Source of the DNA: Kineobactrum salinum
GTDB lineage: Bacteria; Pseudomonadota; Gammaproteobacteria; Pseudomonadales; Halieaceae
Assembly (NCBI RefSeq): GCF_010669285.1
Contig: NZ_CP048711.1
Coordinates: 1,984,001 to 2,048,000 of the forward strand
DNA length: 64,000 nt
Direction: 5' to 3'
Shown: positions 36,038 through 46,826 of the stretch, piece by piece
How positions within the stretch are numbered: position 1 is the first letter of the stretch
How the letters are laid out: each line of letters begins with the position of its first letter
Translations under genes and position numbers: made by a program
The notes under the pieces: generated by a model
The model's database searches: none
What the model was told of the DNA's origin: nothing
What the model saw: the letters and a program-made list of their open reading frames with translations, nothing else

Positions 36038-38293
36038 TCAGAACCGGTATTCCACGGTGGCGGTTACAGTGCGGGGCGGTGCATAGAAGACCGTGGTGTT
36101 GTCCTCCAGGCCCAGTTGCGAGGGGCAGCCACCGGAGCCGAAGCAATAACCTGCGGTCTTGATCTCCTCGTCCGCCAGGTTCTTGCCATGAATCCCCAGC
36201 AGCCAGCTGTCATCGCTGCTGAGCCAGACCACGCTGGCATTGAACACGTCGTGGCTGTCCTGGTCGATCACCGGTACCGGGGCTTCGAACTGGGTGACAT
36301 CTCCCTTGTAGGACCAGTTGGCGCTGAAACTGATGTCACCGGCCGCCAGCCCCATCGTGTAGGTCAAGCCAATGTAGGCCATTTCTTCGGGCGTATTTTG
36401 CACTGCACGCTGATCGGAGACGTCGACTCCGTTGAACAGCCATTCCTTGATTTCGGCGTCCAGGAAACTCAATGCGAGCTGCGCACTGAGGCGCTCGGTC
36501 AGCAGCACACTGCCCTCCAGCTCAACGCCTGATATCTCCGCTTTGCCGGCATTGGTCACGGTGCCGACAAAGCCGTCGTTGACCCCGTCACCATCGCTGT
36601 CCACGCCCACTGAACCCGGGATCTGCATGTCCTGGTAGTCGCTGTAGAACACGGCGATATTGGTAACCGCGCGCCCTTCCAGCCAGGCCATCTTCAGGCC
36701 TGCCTCATAGGAGTCCAGAGTTTCGGCATCAAAGCCGCGCTCCACCTCGGGGGTGACAAAATTCGCCCCGCGAGGGTCAAAGCTGCCCGCCTTCCAGCCC
36801 CGGCTGTAGCCCAAGTACACAGTGGCATCCTCGCCCAGGGCATAGCTCAGGTTCACTCTGGGCGAAAAATCGGTATAGGTCTTGCTGGCCTCGTAGTCGC
36901 TGGTCACGGCCAGCAAGAGAGCGCTGTCGTTACCCAGGAAGGGAGAGCCCAGGCCCAGATAATTGGCGCGGAAGATATCCGCATCGCGCTTGTCCTCGGT
37001 GTAGCGGCCGCCCAGTGACAGTGACAGCTGCCCGGTCAACTGATAGGTCACGTCGGCAAACACCGACCAGGCCTCGGTGTCCACGGTGCCGCCGGTATAG
37101 GCGGTGACCGGGCCGATCTGGCCCAGCACCACGTCGAAGTCATTGGCGGCGGTAGCATCCAGGTAGTAAAAGCCGACAACGGCATTCCAGCGGTCGGCGT
37201 TGTACAGCAGCTGCAATTCCTGGCTGAACTGCTCGTTGTCGTAGATCACCGGGGCATCGAAGTCCATGACCGCCAGACCATCGAAATCAATCACTGATTC
37301 GGTATAGTCCTCCCGGTAGGCCGTGATCGATCGCAGCGTGATTGCATCGGTGGGGTCCCAGTCGACCGACAGCATCAAGCCCTCAGCCTCGACCTGGTTA
37401 TTGCCATTGATGCCCGCGGTGGAGGGCCGTTCTGAAGCCCCGGCGGTGGTATCGTGCACATCGTCCAGCACCGGCACCCCACTCACAGCGCCCGGGAAGG
37501 GGCGATAACCGGCAACCGGGTTGCTCTTGTCGTCGCTGTTGTCATAGGCCAGGCGAATCAGCCAGTCCTCCGAGGGTAACCATTCGGCGCTGACGCGGTA
37601 AGCAAACAGGTCCTTGTCGTAGTGTTCCTCACCGGTGGTCAGGTTGTCGCCATAGCCGTCGCGGGTCAAGCGGGCCACCGTACCACCCAGCCGGAAACCA
37701 TCGCCCAGAGGGGTGGAGGCGGTGGCCACGAGGTCGCGCTGGTTATAGCTGCCGATGGAACCTTTCAGCCGCACATCAACTTCGTCGCTGAGTCGGCGGG
37801 TAACGTACTTGATAGCGCCACCGACCGCGTTGCGTCCGTACAATGTGCCCTGGGGGCCGCGCAGTACTTCCACCCGCTCGACATCATAGATGTCCAGCAG
37901 TGCGCCCTGGGGACGAGCCACATAGACATCATCCAGATACAGGGCCACCCCCTGCTCGAAGCCCGCCAGCGGATCCTGCTGGCCGACACCGCGGATAAAT
38001 GCGGTCAGCGTGGTACTGGTCGCCCGCGACGGTTCCAGCGTTACGCTGGGGATCAACTGGGCCAGCTCACTGATGTCCGCCGCACCGCGCATGCGCAGCG
38101 CCTGGCCCGACAGGGCCGTTACTGCGATGGGGACGTCCTGAAGGTTTTCCGACCGCCGTCGCGCGGTCACCAGCACCTCCTCCAGCGCCAGCGCCGGGCC
38201 CTGGGCCAGAGCGGGAGTGAACTGGGTCGCCGAGGCCAGGGATACAGCCAGGGCAATAGCGGAGCGCGGCAGGAAATTTCTCATGGTAACCAC
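36038..38293 (-). CDS. TonB-dependent outer-membrane receptor
   Basis: A 751-residue receptor with signal peptide (to ALAQ, about 30), TonB box (LEEVLVTARRR), plug (QDVPIAVTALSGQALRMRG, STTLTAFIRGVGQQDPLAGFEQGVALYLDDVYVARP, VEVLRGPQGTLYGRNAVGGAIKYVTRRL) and barrel ending VTATVEYRF. It belongs to the large marine/sphingomonad-type group that imports organic substrates; the ligand is unknown. Its promoter region contains a TTCAACNNNNGTTGAA site 49 bp upstream of the ATG and another at the end of the transporter gene, so it is probably repressed by the TetR protein encoded at 39952. Confidence 0.9.
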   Translation of the reverse strand: MVTMRNFLPRSAIALAVSLASATQFTPALAQGPALALEEVLVTARRRSENLQDVPIAVTALSGQALRMRGAADISELAQLIPSVTLEPSRATSTTLTAFIRGVGQQDPLAGFEQGVALYLDDVYVARPQGALLDIYDVERVEVLRGPQGTLYGRNAVGGAIKYVTRRLSDEVDVRLKGSIGSYNQRDLVATASTPLGDGFRLGGTVARLTRDGYGDNLTTGEEHYDKDLFAYRVSAEWLPSEDWLIRLAYDNSDDKSNPVAGYRPFPGAVSGVPVLDDVHDTTAGASERPSTAGINGNNQVEAEGLMLSVDWDPTDAITLRSITAYREDYTESVIDFDGLAVMDFDAPVIYDNEQFSQELQLLYNADRWNAVVGFYYLDATAANDFDVVLGQIGPVTAYTGGTVDTEAWSVFADVTYQLTGQLSLSLGGRYTEDKRDADIFRANYLGLGSPFLGNDSALLLAVTSDYEASKTYTDFSPRVNLSYALGEDATVYLGYSRGWKAGSFDPRGANFVTPEVERGFDAETLDSYEAGLKMAWLEGRAVTNIAVFYSDYQDMQIPGSVGVDSDGDGVNDGFVGTVTNAGKAEISGVELEGSVLLTERLSAQLALSFLDAEIKEWLFNGVDVSDQRAVQNTPEEMAYIGLTYTMGLAAGDISFSANWSYKGDVTQFEAPVPVIDQDSHDVFNASVVWLSSDDSWLLGIHGKNLADEEIKTAGYCFGSGGCPSQLGLEDNTTVFYAPPRTVTATVEYRF

Positions 38294-38341
38294 CTTATTG
38301 ATTATGTCTGCGGCCGGTTGAGCCCGTCTCCGGGATCATTT

Positions 38342-38357
38342 TTCAACAGTTGTTGAA
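38342..38357. promoter_or_regulatory. TetR operator copy 1 (TTCAACAGTTGTTGAA)
   Basis: A perfect 16-bp palindrome upstream of the TonB receptor start. It has the same TTCAAC/GTTGAA half-sites as the two other copies in this locus. Its centre is 32 bp (about three helical turns) from copy 2, which would allow cooperative binding on one face of the DNA. Confidence 0.75.
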
Positions 38358-38370
38358 TTATTTGGCAAAG

Positions 38371-39846
<1,476 letters not shown>

Positions 39847-39900
39847 CGGGGCGCTCTCCTGGCTTGCCGGCCCATGATTCTCCACAATTGCAGGCGCCAT

Positions 39901-39916
39901 TTCAACAAGCGTTGAA
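39901..39916. promoter_or_regulatory. TetR operator copy 3 (TTCAACAAGCGTTGAA)
   Basis: Same half-sites as copies 1 and 2, with a four-base centre that differs. It lies between the SSS transporter and the divergent TetR gene (36 bp before its ATG), so it can control both and provide autoregulation. Confidence 0.75.
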
Positions 39917-39951
39917 ATTTTATCTGTGCTATCGTTTCCGCTCCATCACTG

Positions 39952-40620
39952 ATGCCGCCGCGGATGAGCAACACACGTACCCATACCAAGAGAGAACGTA
40001 TCCTCGATGTCGCCGAAGAGCTGTTCGCCCTGCACGGCTATGATGGCGTCACGCTGCGCCAGATCGCCACTGGAGCGGGAGTCGATGTAGCCCTGGCCAG
40101 CTACCATTTCGGCAAGAAACTCGATCTGTTCAATGCCGTTTTCGAGCGCCGCGCCGCCTTGCTCAACAGCGCCCGGCTCGATGCCCTGAGGGCCTGTCAG
40201 GCAGCCGCGAACAGCAAGGGGCCATCCGTGGAACAGATTGTGGAGGCGTTTCTGCGGCCGCTAGAACTGGCCCAGGAAACCGGCGATCCGGGCTGGCAAC
40301 ACTATCTGGCGCTTATCGCCTACATCAACAATTCCCCGTACTGGGGCCCGCGGATGATGTCAAAGCTGTTCGACCACCTGGTCGAAGAATTCATTGCCGC
40401 GCTGCGCCAAGCGTTGCCGGAGGCACGGGATGAGGATATCTACTGGTGCTACCACAACCTGTCCGGGGCACTGACCCTGACCTTGGCCCAGACCGGTCGC
40501 ATCGACAAGCTGTCGGGCGGCAAATGCCGCTCAGCGGATTTTGAAGCCGCCTACGATCACATGATTCCTTTCGTCGCTGCCGGCTTTCGCAAGGTCTGCG
40601 GCAAACGCAGCAGGAGCTGA
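39952..40620 (+). CDS. TetR/AcrR-family transcriptional regulator of the adjacent uptake genes
   Basis: A 222-residue regulator; an ATG four codons in (MSNTRTHTK) is an alternative start. The N-terminal HTH is RILDVAEELFALHGYDGVTLRQIATGAGVDVALASYHFGKKLDLFNAVFERR. The C-terminal helical domain is of the larger type with a late conserved YHNLSGALTLTLAQTGRIDKLSGG. It is divergent from the SSS transporter, and the shared 16-bp palindrome occurs at both promoters it would control. The ligand is probably the transported acid or its CoA ester, by analogy with other TetR systems near CoA ligases. Confidence 0.88.
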   Translation: MPPRMSNTRTHTKRERILDVAEELFALHGYDGVTLRQIATGAGVDVALASYHFGKKLDLFNAVFERRAALLNSARLDALRACQAAANSKGPSVEQIVEAFLRPLELAQETGDPGWQHYLALIAYINNSPYWGPRMMSKLFDHLVEEFIAALRQALPEARDEDIYWCYHNLSGALTLTLAQTGRIDKLSGGKCRSADFEAAYDHMIPFVAAGFRKVCGKRSRS

Positions 40621-40672
40621 CAGCCACCCGGCGATCCCGGGCCGCGATACGCGGGGCCACCTGAGACCGGGA

Positions 40673-41020
40673 CTAGAGATCCACTTCCCGCTGGAACTCC
40701 CGCTCTATCCGTTGTTGCAGCTCGTACTGCCTGATCCCCTTGTGCGCAGTGGATTCGCGCATCCGCTGGCGGTAGCGCTGGCTGCGATACTGAGCCACCA
40801 GGCGGGGGAAGCGCTCGGCCTCGAGTTCACCGGCAATCAGCGCTTCGATAAAGGCGATATCGATCCCCACCCGGTAGGCTATCCGGCTGGGGCGGATCTT
40901 GTGGGCGTGAAACTCGGCCACGATGTGCAATTGCTGTTCGCGGCTGTAGTGGCATTCGCGGGAATACCCATAGGGCGGCGATGGCGTACGGTGATCCTGT
41001 CGGGCGTTTGGCTTGTCCAT
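40673..41020 (-). CDS. Hypothetical protein, basic, helix-turn-helix-like
   Basis: A 115-residue protein I cannot assign to a named family. The centre, LHIVAEFHAHKIRPSRIAYRVGIDIAFIEALIAGE, resembles a helix-turn-helix (IRPSRIAYRVGIDIAFIEAL). The rest is Arg- and Gln-rich (QYRSQRYRQRMRES, QRIEREFQREVDL). There is no signal peptide or membrane segment. It stands alone beside the two structured repeats at 41.2-41.5 kb. A DNA- or RNA-binding role is only suggested by the basic composition. Confidence 0.55.
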   Translation of the reverse strand: MDKPNARQDHRTPSPPYGYSRECHYSREQQLHIVAEFHAHKIRPSRIAYRVGIDIAFIEALIAGELEAERFPRLVAQYRSQRYRQRMRESTAHKGIRQYELQQRIEREFQREVDL

Positions 41021-41204
41021 GCCGCAGTTTTAGCAGCTGCCGACGCCAAAGCCAAGTCAGCGGGCACATCTGGCGTCAATTGTGTGCATTGCGTCTCCTG
41101 TTCAAAGGCTGTTGGTGTTGTTCCCGTCGTACGGCACAGGTTGGAAGGGTCTACCTGGATTTCGGACAAGTGGTATTTGGTTGGGCAGTGAACTGCCGTC
41201 CGGC

Positions 41205-41308
41205 ACAGGCTGCAGGGGCTTCCCCGGACACGCCGCAAGTACATCCATGTAGGCTCGGCGGCGGCCGTCCGTGGCCGCCGACGGTCCGGGGAAGCCCCTG
41301 CAGCCTGT
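41205..41308. repeat. Structured intergenic repeat, copy C (inverted, hairpins swapped)
   Basis: Perfect 24-bp outer arms at 41205-41228 and 41285-41308 enclose a core of about 55 bp with two hairpins (tacatccatgta and ggccgtccgtggcc). The framework gccgcaa-hairpin-gctcggcgg-hairpin matches the reverse complement of copies A and B. However, the tacatccatgta-type hairpin occupies the slot that holds the ccgtccgtgg-type hairpin in copy B. The outer arms share no sequence with those of A or B. Confidence 0.72.
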
Positions 41309-41390
41309 ACCTGACTACCTTATATGCACTAAACACCTCACACCTATGGCGGAGAATTGGAGTGCCTCCCTTAGACTTGGCACGCAGGGA

Positions 41391-41506
41391 GCCCCGAGTG
41401 TCCAGGGGGAGGGTTCCGGGACCGTTGGCGACATGGATGTCGCCACCGAGCCCCCACGGACGGGTTTACGGCGCGTCCCGGAACCCTCCCCCTGGTCGCT
41501 CGGGGC
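41391..41506. repeat. Structured intergenic repeat, copy B
   Basis: Inner arms 41402-41422 and 41475-41495 are perfectly complementary over 21 bp, as in copy A, and pairing extends to 41391/41506 with two mismatches. The 52-bp core (41423-41474) is nearly identical to that of copy A. Core differences include a paired change in the first hairpin: atgcgacat/atgtcgcat in A becomes tggcgacat/atgtcgcca in B. Confidence 0.75.
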
Positions 41507-41650
41507 GGCTTAAGAACCACCAACTCAGACTCATCAAGCGACCAGAAAGCTTGGACACCAAGCGGCAGCGAAGTGATCACCGATAAAAGCCGTCACATTG
41601 CGAGGCTATACTGGGCAGTCGAAAATCAGCCCGTCAGTGAGGTCGCAGCC

Positions 41651-42735
41651 ATGAATGTTGCCCGTTCAGTGCCGCCAGAGACATCCGGGGGGCAAGCCAG
41701 GAGTAGGGGGTGGCTCGCCGCGGGTCTGGTTGTGCTGCTATCATTGGCCGCGATGAACACTCTCGCCCAGGCACCTATCGTGATCGCACACCGCGGCGCC
41801 AGTGGCTATTTGCCCGAACATACCCTGGCGGCCAAAGCCATGGCCCATGCGATGGGGGCCGACTATATCGAGCAGGATGTCGTCCTGAGCAGTGACGGTG
41901 TCCCCCTGGTGCTGCACGACATCCACCTGGACACTACCACCGACGTTGCCCGGCGCTTTCCGGCACGGGCGCGGGACGATGGCCGCTACTACGCGATTGA
42001 TTTCAGTCTGGAGGAAATCCGCCAGCTGCGGGTGCATGAACGCCGTGCCGGTGCGACCGCTGGCGAGGCCGCTTTTCCCCACCGTTTCCCGCTCGGTCCG
42101 GGCATGATGACCGTGCCGACCCTGGCGGAGGAGATCGACCTGATTGCGGGACTGGATCACAGTCGCGGCCGTCGCACCGGTCTCTATATCGAGCTGAAGG
42201 CCCCAACTTCCACCGTGCGGAGGGCCAGGATATCGCCCGTCGCATACTCGCCGTGCTGGAGGAAAAGGATTACGCCGAGCGCAGCGACCAGGTCTTCCTG
42301 CAATGTTTCGATGACAAGGCCCTGCGCTATCTGCGCGACACCTTGCAGACACCGTTGCCACTGATCCAGCTGATCGCCGACAACAGCTGGGGCGAGGACA
42401 GCGCGGTGGACTATGACTATCTGCTGACCCCGGCAGGCCTGGATGAGATTGCGAGCTATGCCGACGGCATCGGCCCCTGGCTGATGCAGATCTACCGGGG
42501 ACGAAACAGGGACGGCAGTGTACAGTTGAGCACTCTGGTGACCGATGCCCAGGCGCGGGGTCTGCAGGTCCACCCCTATACCTTCAGGCGCGACCTGCTG
42601 CCCATCGGGGTGGCGAGCTTCGAGGAACTGCTGGACATTTTTGTGCAACAGGCCGGTGTGGACGGATTGTTTACCGACTTTCCCGATCTGGTGCACGACT
42701 ATCTGCAGCGCAAGCCGGTGCAGCCCGACCGCTAA
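41651..42735 (+). pseudogene. glpQ: Glycerophosphodiester phosphodiesterase (GlpQ-like), one frameshift
   Basis: From the ATG at 41651 the protein begins with a signal peptide (GLVVLLSLAAMNTLA) and the GDPD signature IVIAHRGASGYLPEHTLAAKAMAHAMGADYIEQDVVLSSDGVPLVLHD (metal and catalytic residues His, Arg, Glu, Asp, His). The frame breaks in the CCCC run 42201-42204 after YIELKAP. One extra base continues it as NFHRAEGQDIARRILAVLEEK to the end at 42735, with VDGLFTDFPDL near the C-terminus. The total of about 361 residues equals periplasmic GlpQ. It hydrolyses glycerophosphodiesters to glycerol-3-phosphate plus alcohol. Probably functional if the break is a base-calling error. Confidence 0.82.
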
Positions 42736-42762
42736 TATCATGTCCTTTCTCTTTGCCACATT

Positions 42763-43962
42763 CTAGGATGTGATCAGCACACCGCCACTGGCCAGGACGA
42801 CCACGACAGCCCAGGCGGGCAGTTTCCATACGCTGAGCAGGAGAAATCCCGTCAGCGCCAGGACAAATTCGTAGGGGCCGAGAATGGCGCTGGTCCAGAC
42901 CGGCTGATAGAGCGCGGCGCCCAGGATGCCCACTACCGCAGCATTGGCGCCGCGCATCAGTGCCTGCGCGCTGTCCCAACGGCGGAATCGGTTCCAGTGG
43001 GGCAGTACCGCCACCAGCAACAGCATCCCGGGCAGAAAAATCATCACCAGCGCCAGGGCGGCACCGAACAGGCTGCCGCCAGGCGGCGACATCACCGCGC
43101 CCAGATAGGCGGCAAAGGTGAACAGCGGACCCGGCACGGCCTGGGCGGCACCATAGCCGGCCAGGAACTCGTCCGCACCGACCCAGCCCGGCTGCACCAC
43201 CTCGGCCTCAAGCAGCGGTAGAACCACATGTCCACCGCCGAACACCAGCGCACCGGCGCGATAGAAGGCATCCATGAGTGCCAGGATGGCGGAGGGGTTG
43301 ATCCAGACCAACAGCGGCAGGCCGGCCAGCAGCACCACGAAGACCAGTCCCGCCAGGTGGCCGGTGCGAGCCGGGACGGGCAGCGGCAGTTCGTGTACCT
43401 CGGGCTCGAGGTGGACCCGACACAGCGCCATGCCGGCCAGAGCTCCGACCACGATGGCCGCTACCTGACCCGGCGGGCCACTGACCAACACCACGGTAAT
43501 CACTGCGGCCAGGGCAATGCCGGCACGCCGCCGGTCGGGACAGAGATTGCGTGCCATGCCCCATACGGCGTGGGCCACAATGGCTACTGCCGCCACCTTG
43601 AGGCCGTGAATAATACCCTGGCTGACGAAGCCGTCGAGCACGGCGGCACCCAGCGCGAACAACAGCAGCAATATGGCCGATGGCAGAGTGAAGGCGGTCC
43701 AGGCCGCCGCTGCACCCCAGGGGCCGGCACGCATCAGCCCCAGGGCAAAGCCCACCTGACTGCTGGCGGGGCCGGGAAGAAACTGGCACAACGCCACCAG
43801 GTCGGCATAGGCCTGTTCGCTGAGCCAGCGGCGCCGTTCCACGAATTCGACGCGGAAATAGCCAAGGTGGGCGATGGGACCGCCGAAGGAAGTCAGGCCG
43901 AGCAGCATAAAAGCAGTGAAGACTTCCCTGATGTTCCCGGCAGGGCGTGACGTATCGCTCAT
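42763..43962 (-). CDS. chrA: Chromate transporter ChrA
   Basis: The start at 43962 (MSDTSRPAGNIREVF) gives 399 residues. The two homologous CHR halves are evident: FMLLGLTSFGGPIAHLGYFRVEFVERRRWLSEQAYADLVALCQFLPGPASSQVG in the first and FYRAGALVFGGGHVVLPLLEAEVV, GWVGADEFLAGYGAAQAVPGPLFTFAAYLGAV in the second. About ten membrane helices are predicted. ChrA exports chromate across the inner membrane. It is convergent with the phosphodiesterase gene. Confidence 0.9.
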   Translation of the reverse strand: MSDTSRPAGNIREVFTAFMLLGLTSFGGPIAHLGYFRVEFVERRRWLSEQAYADLVALCQFLPGPASSQVGFALGLMRAGPWGAAAAWTAFTLPSAILLLLFALGAAVLDGFVSQGIIHGLKVAAVAIVAHAVWGMARNLCPDRRRAGIALAAVITVVLVSGPPGQVAAIVVGALAGMALCRVHLEPEVHELPLPVPARTGHLAGLVFVVLLAGLPLLVWINPSAILALMDAFYRAGALVFGGGHVVLPLLEAEVVQPGWVGADEFLAGYGAAQAVPGPLFTFAAYLGAVMSPPGGSLFGAALALVMIFLPGMLLLVAVLPHWNRFRRWDSAQALMRGANAAVVGILGAALYQPVWTSAILGPYEFVLALTGFLLLSVWKLPAWAVVVVLASGGVLITS

Positions 43963-44175
43963 CGGCTGTGGCTCCCCGGCAGCGTCCATTGGCATCGCCA
44001 TGCGGCGTTGGTGGCATCCCATTTTTCAGACAATGCCGGTAATCCTCAAGATGATTTCGGCGGAGTACTGGCACCGCCTGCCACAACAGTGCATCATTTC
44101 TCCTTGCACTGCTGCGAAAAAGGAACTGCAGCTGTGCGCACCATTTGTCTGCCACAACTCCCACAGGATCCCAAG

Positions 44176-45624
44176 GTGACACCGAAAGTCAATCGACGCA
44201 CCAAAATTGTTGCCACCATCGGCCCGGCAAGCGAATCAGACGAAGTGATTGCCCGCCTGATTCGTGCCGGCGTCAACGTGTTCCGTCTGAACTTCAGCCA
44301 CGGCTCGGCCGGCCAGCACGCGGTAGTCGCGGGCCGGATCCGCAAGCAGGCAGCGCTGGCTGGCCGCTACGTAGGGATTCTGGCGGATTTGCAGGGACCC
44401 AAGATACGTATCAGCAGCTTCCGGGACGGTGCGGTACATCTGGAAGGCGGCGACCGTTTCCGGCTGGATCTGTCGCTGGGAGAGGGTGAGGGCGATGCCC
44501 ACGGCGTGGGTCTGGATTACCGCGCGCTGCCCCGCAGTGTCTATCGGGGCGACACGCTGCTGCTTGACGATGGGCGGTTGCGGCTACGGGTCGACGAGGT
44601 CGAAGCCGAGGCGGTGGATTGCACCGTACTGGTCGGGGGCAAACTGGGCTCGCGCAAGGGCATCAACCGGCTTGGGGGCGGCCTGGCGGCGCCAGCGCTG
44701 ACCGCCAAGGACATCGCCGACATCGACAGTCTCACCGGTGTCCGGCCGGACTTCGTCGCAGTGTCCTTTGTCTCCACCGCCGAGGACATCCTGCAGACCC
44801 GGGAGTTGCTGGCGCAGCATCAGCTGCAACCCGCCATCATCGCCAAGATTGAACGGGCCGAGGTGGTTGCAAACGAGGCCACCTTGAACGGTATCATCGA
44901 CGCCTCCTTCGGCATCATGGTAGCCCGCGGCGACCTCGGAGTGGAGGTCGGGGATGCGGAGCTTATCGGGCTGCAAAAACACCTGATTTCCCGTGCCCGC
45001 AAAATGGACCGGGTGGTGATCACCGCGACCCAGATGATGGAATCGATGATCAACAATGCGATGCCGACAAGGGCCGAGGTGTTCGACGTCGCCAATGCAG
45101 TACTCGACGGCACCGATGCAGTGATGCTGTCGGCCGAAACCGCTGTCGGCAGCTACCCGGTTGAGGTGGTCGCGGCGATGGCCGACGCTGCGCTGGGCGC
45201 CGAGCGCCATCCCGTGGCGCGCACCTCGCGCTACCGTCTGGACCGGCAGTTTGAATCCGCCCAGGAAGCCATCGCGATGTCGGCGATCTATGCCGCCAAC
45301 CACTACAACAAGGTACGTGGTATCGCCTGCCTGACCGAGTCGGGCACCACGCCGCTGCTGATGTCCCGGCTCAGCTCGGGACTGCCTATTTTCGCGTTGT
45401 CCGGCAGCAGTGAAACCCTGCAACGGTTGTGTCTGTGCCGGGGCGTGGTGCCGCTGTTCTTCGATGCAGGCGCGTTTGAGCAACACTCCATCGAGGCGAC
45501 GGCTATCGAATTCCTTTGTGACGAGGGGCAGTTGCGCAAGGGCGATGCGGTGCTGCTGACCAAGGGCGCGGTGATGGGACAATCCGGGGCCACCAACATC
45601 ATGAAAATCCTGCCGGTCGCATGA
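44176..45624 (+). CDS. pyk: Pyruvate kinase
   Basis: The GTG at 44176 gives 482 residues, the usual length for PykA-type enzymes; the open frame extends upstream without family similarity. Motifs: RRTKIVATIGPASES, NVFRLNFSHG, LADLQGPKIRI, substrate/metal segment IIAKIERAE, GIMVARGDLGVEVG, and ITATQMMESMINNAMPTRAEVFDVANAVLDGTDAVMLSAETAVGSYPVE. It converts PEP and ADP to pyruvate and ATP. It overlaps glk by four bases, which couples the last glycolytic step with glucose phosphorylation. Confidence 0.93.
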   Translation: MTPKVNRRTKIVATIGPASESDEVIARLIRAGVNVFRLNFSHGSAGQHAVVAGRIRKQAALAGRYVGILADLQGPKIRISSFRDGAVHLEGGDRFRLDLSLGEGEGDAHGVGLDYRALPRSVYRGDTLLLDDGRLRLRVDEVEAEAVDCTVLVGGKLGSRKGINRLGGGLAAPALTAKDIADIDSLTGVRPDFVAVSFVSTAEDILQTRELLAQHQLQPAIIAKIERAEVVANEATLNGIIDASFGIMVARGDLGVEVGDAELIGLQKHLISRARKMDRVVITATQMMESMINNAMPTRAEVFDVANAVLDGTDAVMLSAETAVGSYPVEVVAAMADAALGAERHPVARTSRYRLDRQFESAQEAIAMSAIYAANHYNKVRGIACLTESGTTPLLMSRLSSGLPIFALSGSSETLQRLCLCRGVVPLFFDAGAFEQHSIEATAIEFLCDEGQLRKGDAVLLTKGAVMGQSGATNIMKILPVA

Positions 45625-46616
45625 TCACGCAGAAGCCACGCATGGTGGCGGATGTGGGAGGAACCAATACACGCCTGGCCCTGTTCGATCCAGCCGATGG
45701 GCAACTGCACGCCCTGCACAGCTATCCAAACAGCGATTTTGCCAGCTTCGAGGAAGTCGTGGCGAGTTGGCTGGCCACGCTCGGGGAGCCCGCCCCTGCA
45801 ACCGCCTGTGTCGCGGTCGCCGCCCCGCCCGCCGGGGATCGGGTGGTCATGAGCAATGTCAGCTGGTCATTCAGCTGCCGGGAACTGGCTGGCCGCTTCG
45901 GTTTTGGCCAATTCCGGGCAATCAACGACTTCGAGGCGATTGCCCACGCGCTGCCCCACCTGCTTCCCGCGGATCGGGTAACGCTCCATCCCGGAGGCGG
46001 GTCGAACGGCTCCAGGCTGGCAACCATGGGTCCGGGCACAGGCCTGGGAGGTGCCCTGCTGCAGCGGTGTTCACGGCAGTGGCAGGCCATTGCCTGCGAA
46101 CCGGGTTACATGGATCTGGCGCCCGCAAGCCCTGAGGAAGCCCGTCTCTGGAGCCTGCTGCTGCAACAGTATCCCCGGGTCTACGCGGAACTGCTGGTAT
46201 CGGGACCTGGACTGCAACGGCTGTACCGGGGACTGGCAACGCTGGGTGGTACAACTCCCGAATCGTTGGCTGCCGCGGAGATTACCCAGCGGGCGTTGCA
46301 GGGCACAGATCCTGTCTGTGTCCGGGCGCTGGAATACTTCTGTGCCCTGCTGGGGGCCGCCTGCAGTAATTTCGTGCTCGCCAATGGCAGCTACGGCGGC
46401 CTTTATCTGGCCGGCGGGATCCTGCCTCGGCTGCTGCCGCTCCTGCAGTGCAGTGACTTTCACCGGCGCTTCGTTGAGCGCGACCCGTTGCGCGCACAGC
46501 TGGCCAGCATTCCCGTTTTCGTGATCACCCACACCCAGCCAGGTCTGCTGGGCGCCGCCCACATTCCATTGAATGCGTCGCCCGCGGGGGCAGCGATTGG
46601 GGCGCTGCGGCCCTGA
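45621..46616 (+). CDS. glk: Glucokinase
   Basis: A 331-residue Glk-type (group A) glucokinase overlapping the pyk stop (ATGA). N-terminal phosphate motif VADVGGTNTRLALFD, catalytic base in FRAINDFEAIAHALP, and ATP-site MGPGTGLGGALLQ. The EPGYMDLAP segment replaces the common EGGH pattern seen in this family, and the C-terminal part has LYLAGGILPRLLPLL. It phosphorylates glucose to glucose-6-phosphate in the cytoplasm. Confidence 0.88.
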   Translation: MITQKPRMVADVGGTNTRLALFDPADGQLHALHSYPNSDFASFEEVVASWLATLGEPAPATACVAVAAPPAGDRVVMSNVSWSFSCRELAGRFGFGQFRAINDFEAIAHALPHLLPADRVTLHPGGGSNGSRLATMGPGTGLGGALLQRCSRQWQAIACEPGYMDLAPASPEEARLWSLLLQQYPRVYAELLVSGPGLQRLYRGLATLGGTTPESLAAAEITQRALQGTDPVCVRALEYFCALLGAACSNFVLANGSYGGLYLAGGILPRLLPLLQCSDFHRRFVERDPLRAQLASIPVFVITHTQPGLLGAAHIPLNASPAGAAIGALRP

Positions 46617-46826
46617 TTCGCCCCCAAAGGCGTAAAATTGCCTAAAATATTTCTTTCAGTCGCGATCCCAGCCGAGAATAGCGGTGCTACACTTTAAGCA
46701 CTGAGCAATCAGTGGTATTTATGCACGTGTTCGAAGTTCCCTCAAGTTCCTCGGTACGTTGAACATAAATAATGATTAACCTCCTGGGGCCCAGACGGGC
46801 ATTCCAAAGCTATACAGGTAATACAT

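Larger units (their letters stand above)
41021..41650. other. Gene-free region holding two structured repeats
   Basis: No gene is seen in these 630 bases. Two palindromic elements (41205-41308 and 41391-41506) occupy about a third of it. The remainder includes the promoter region of the glycerophosphodiester phosphodiesterase gene; I see no clear -35/-10 pair. Confidence 0.5.

Noticed and set aside
34436-36532. 698-codon open frame on the plus strand
   Set aside because: It is antisense to the acyl-CoA ligase and the TonB receptor; the translation is Gln/His-rich nonsense typical of the complement of GC-rich genes.
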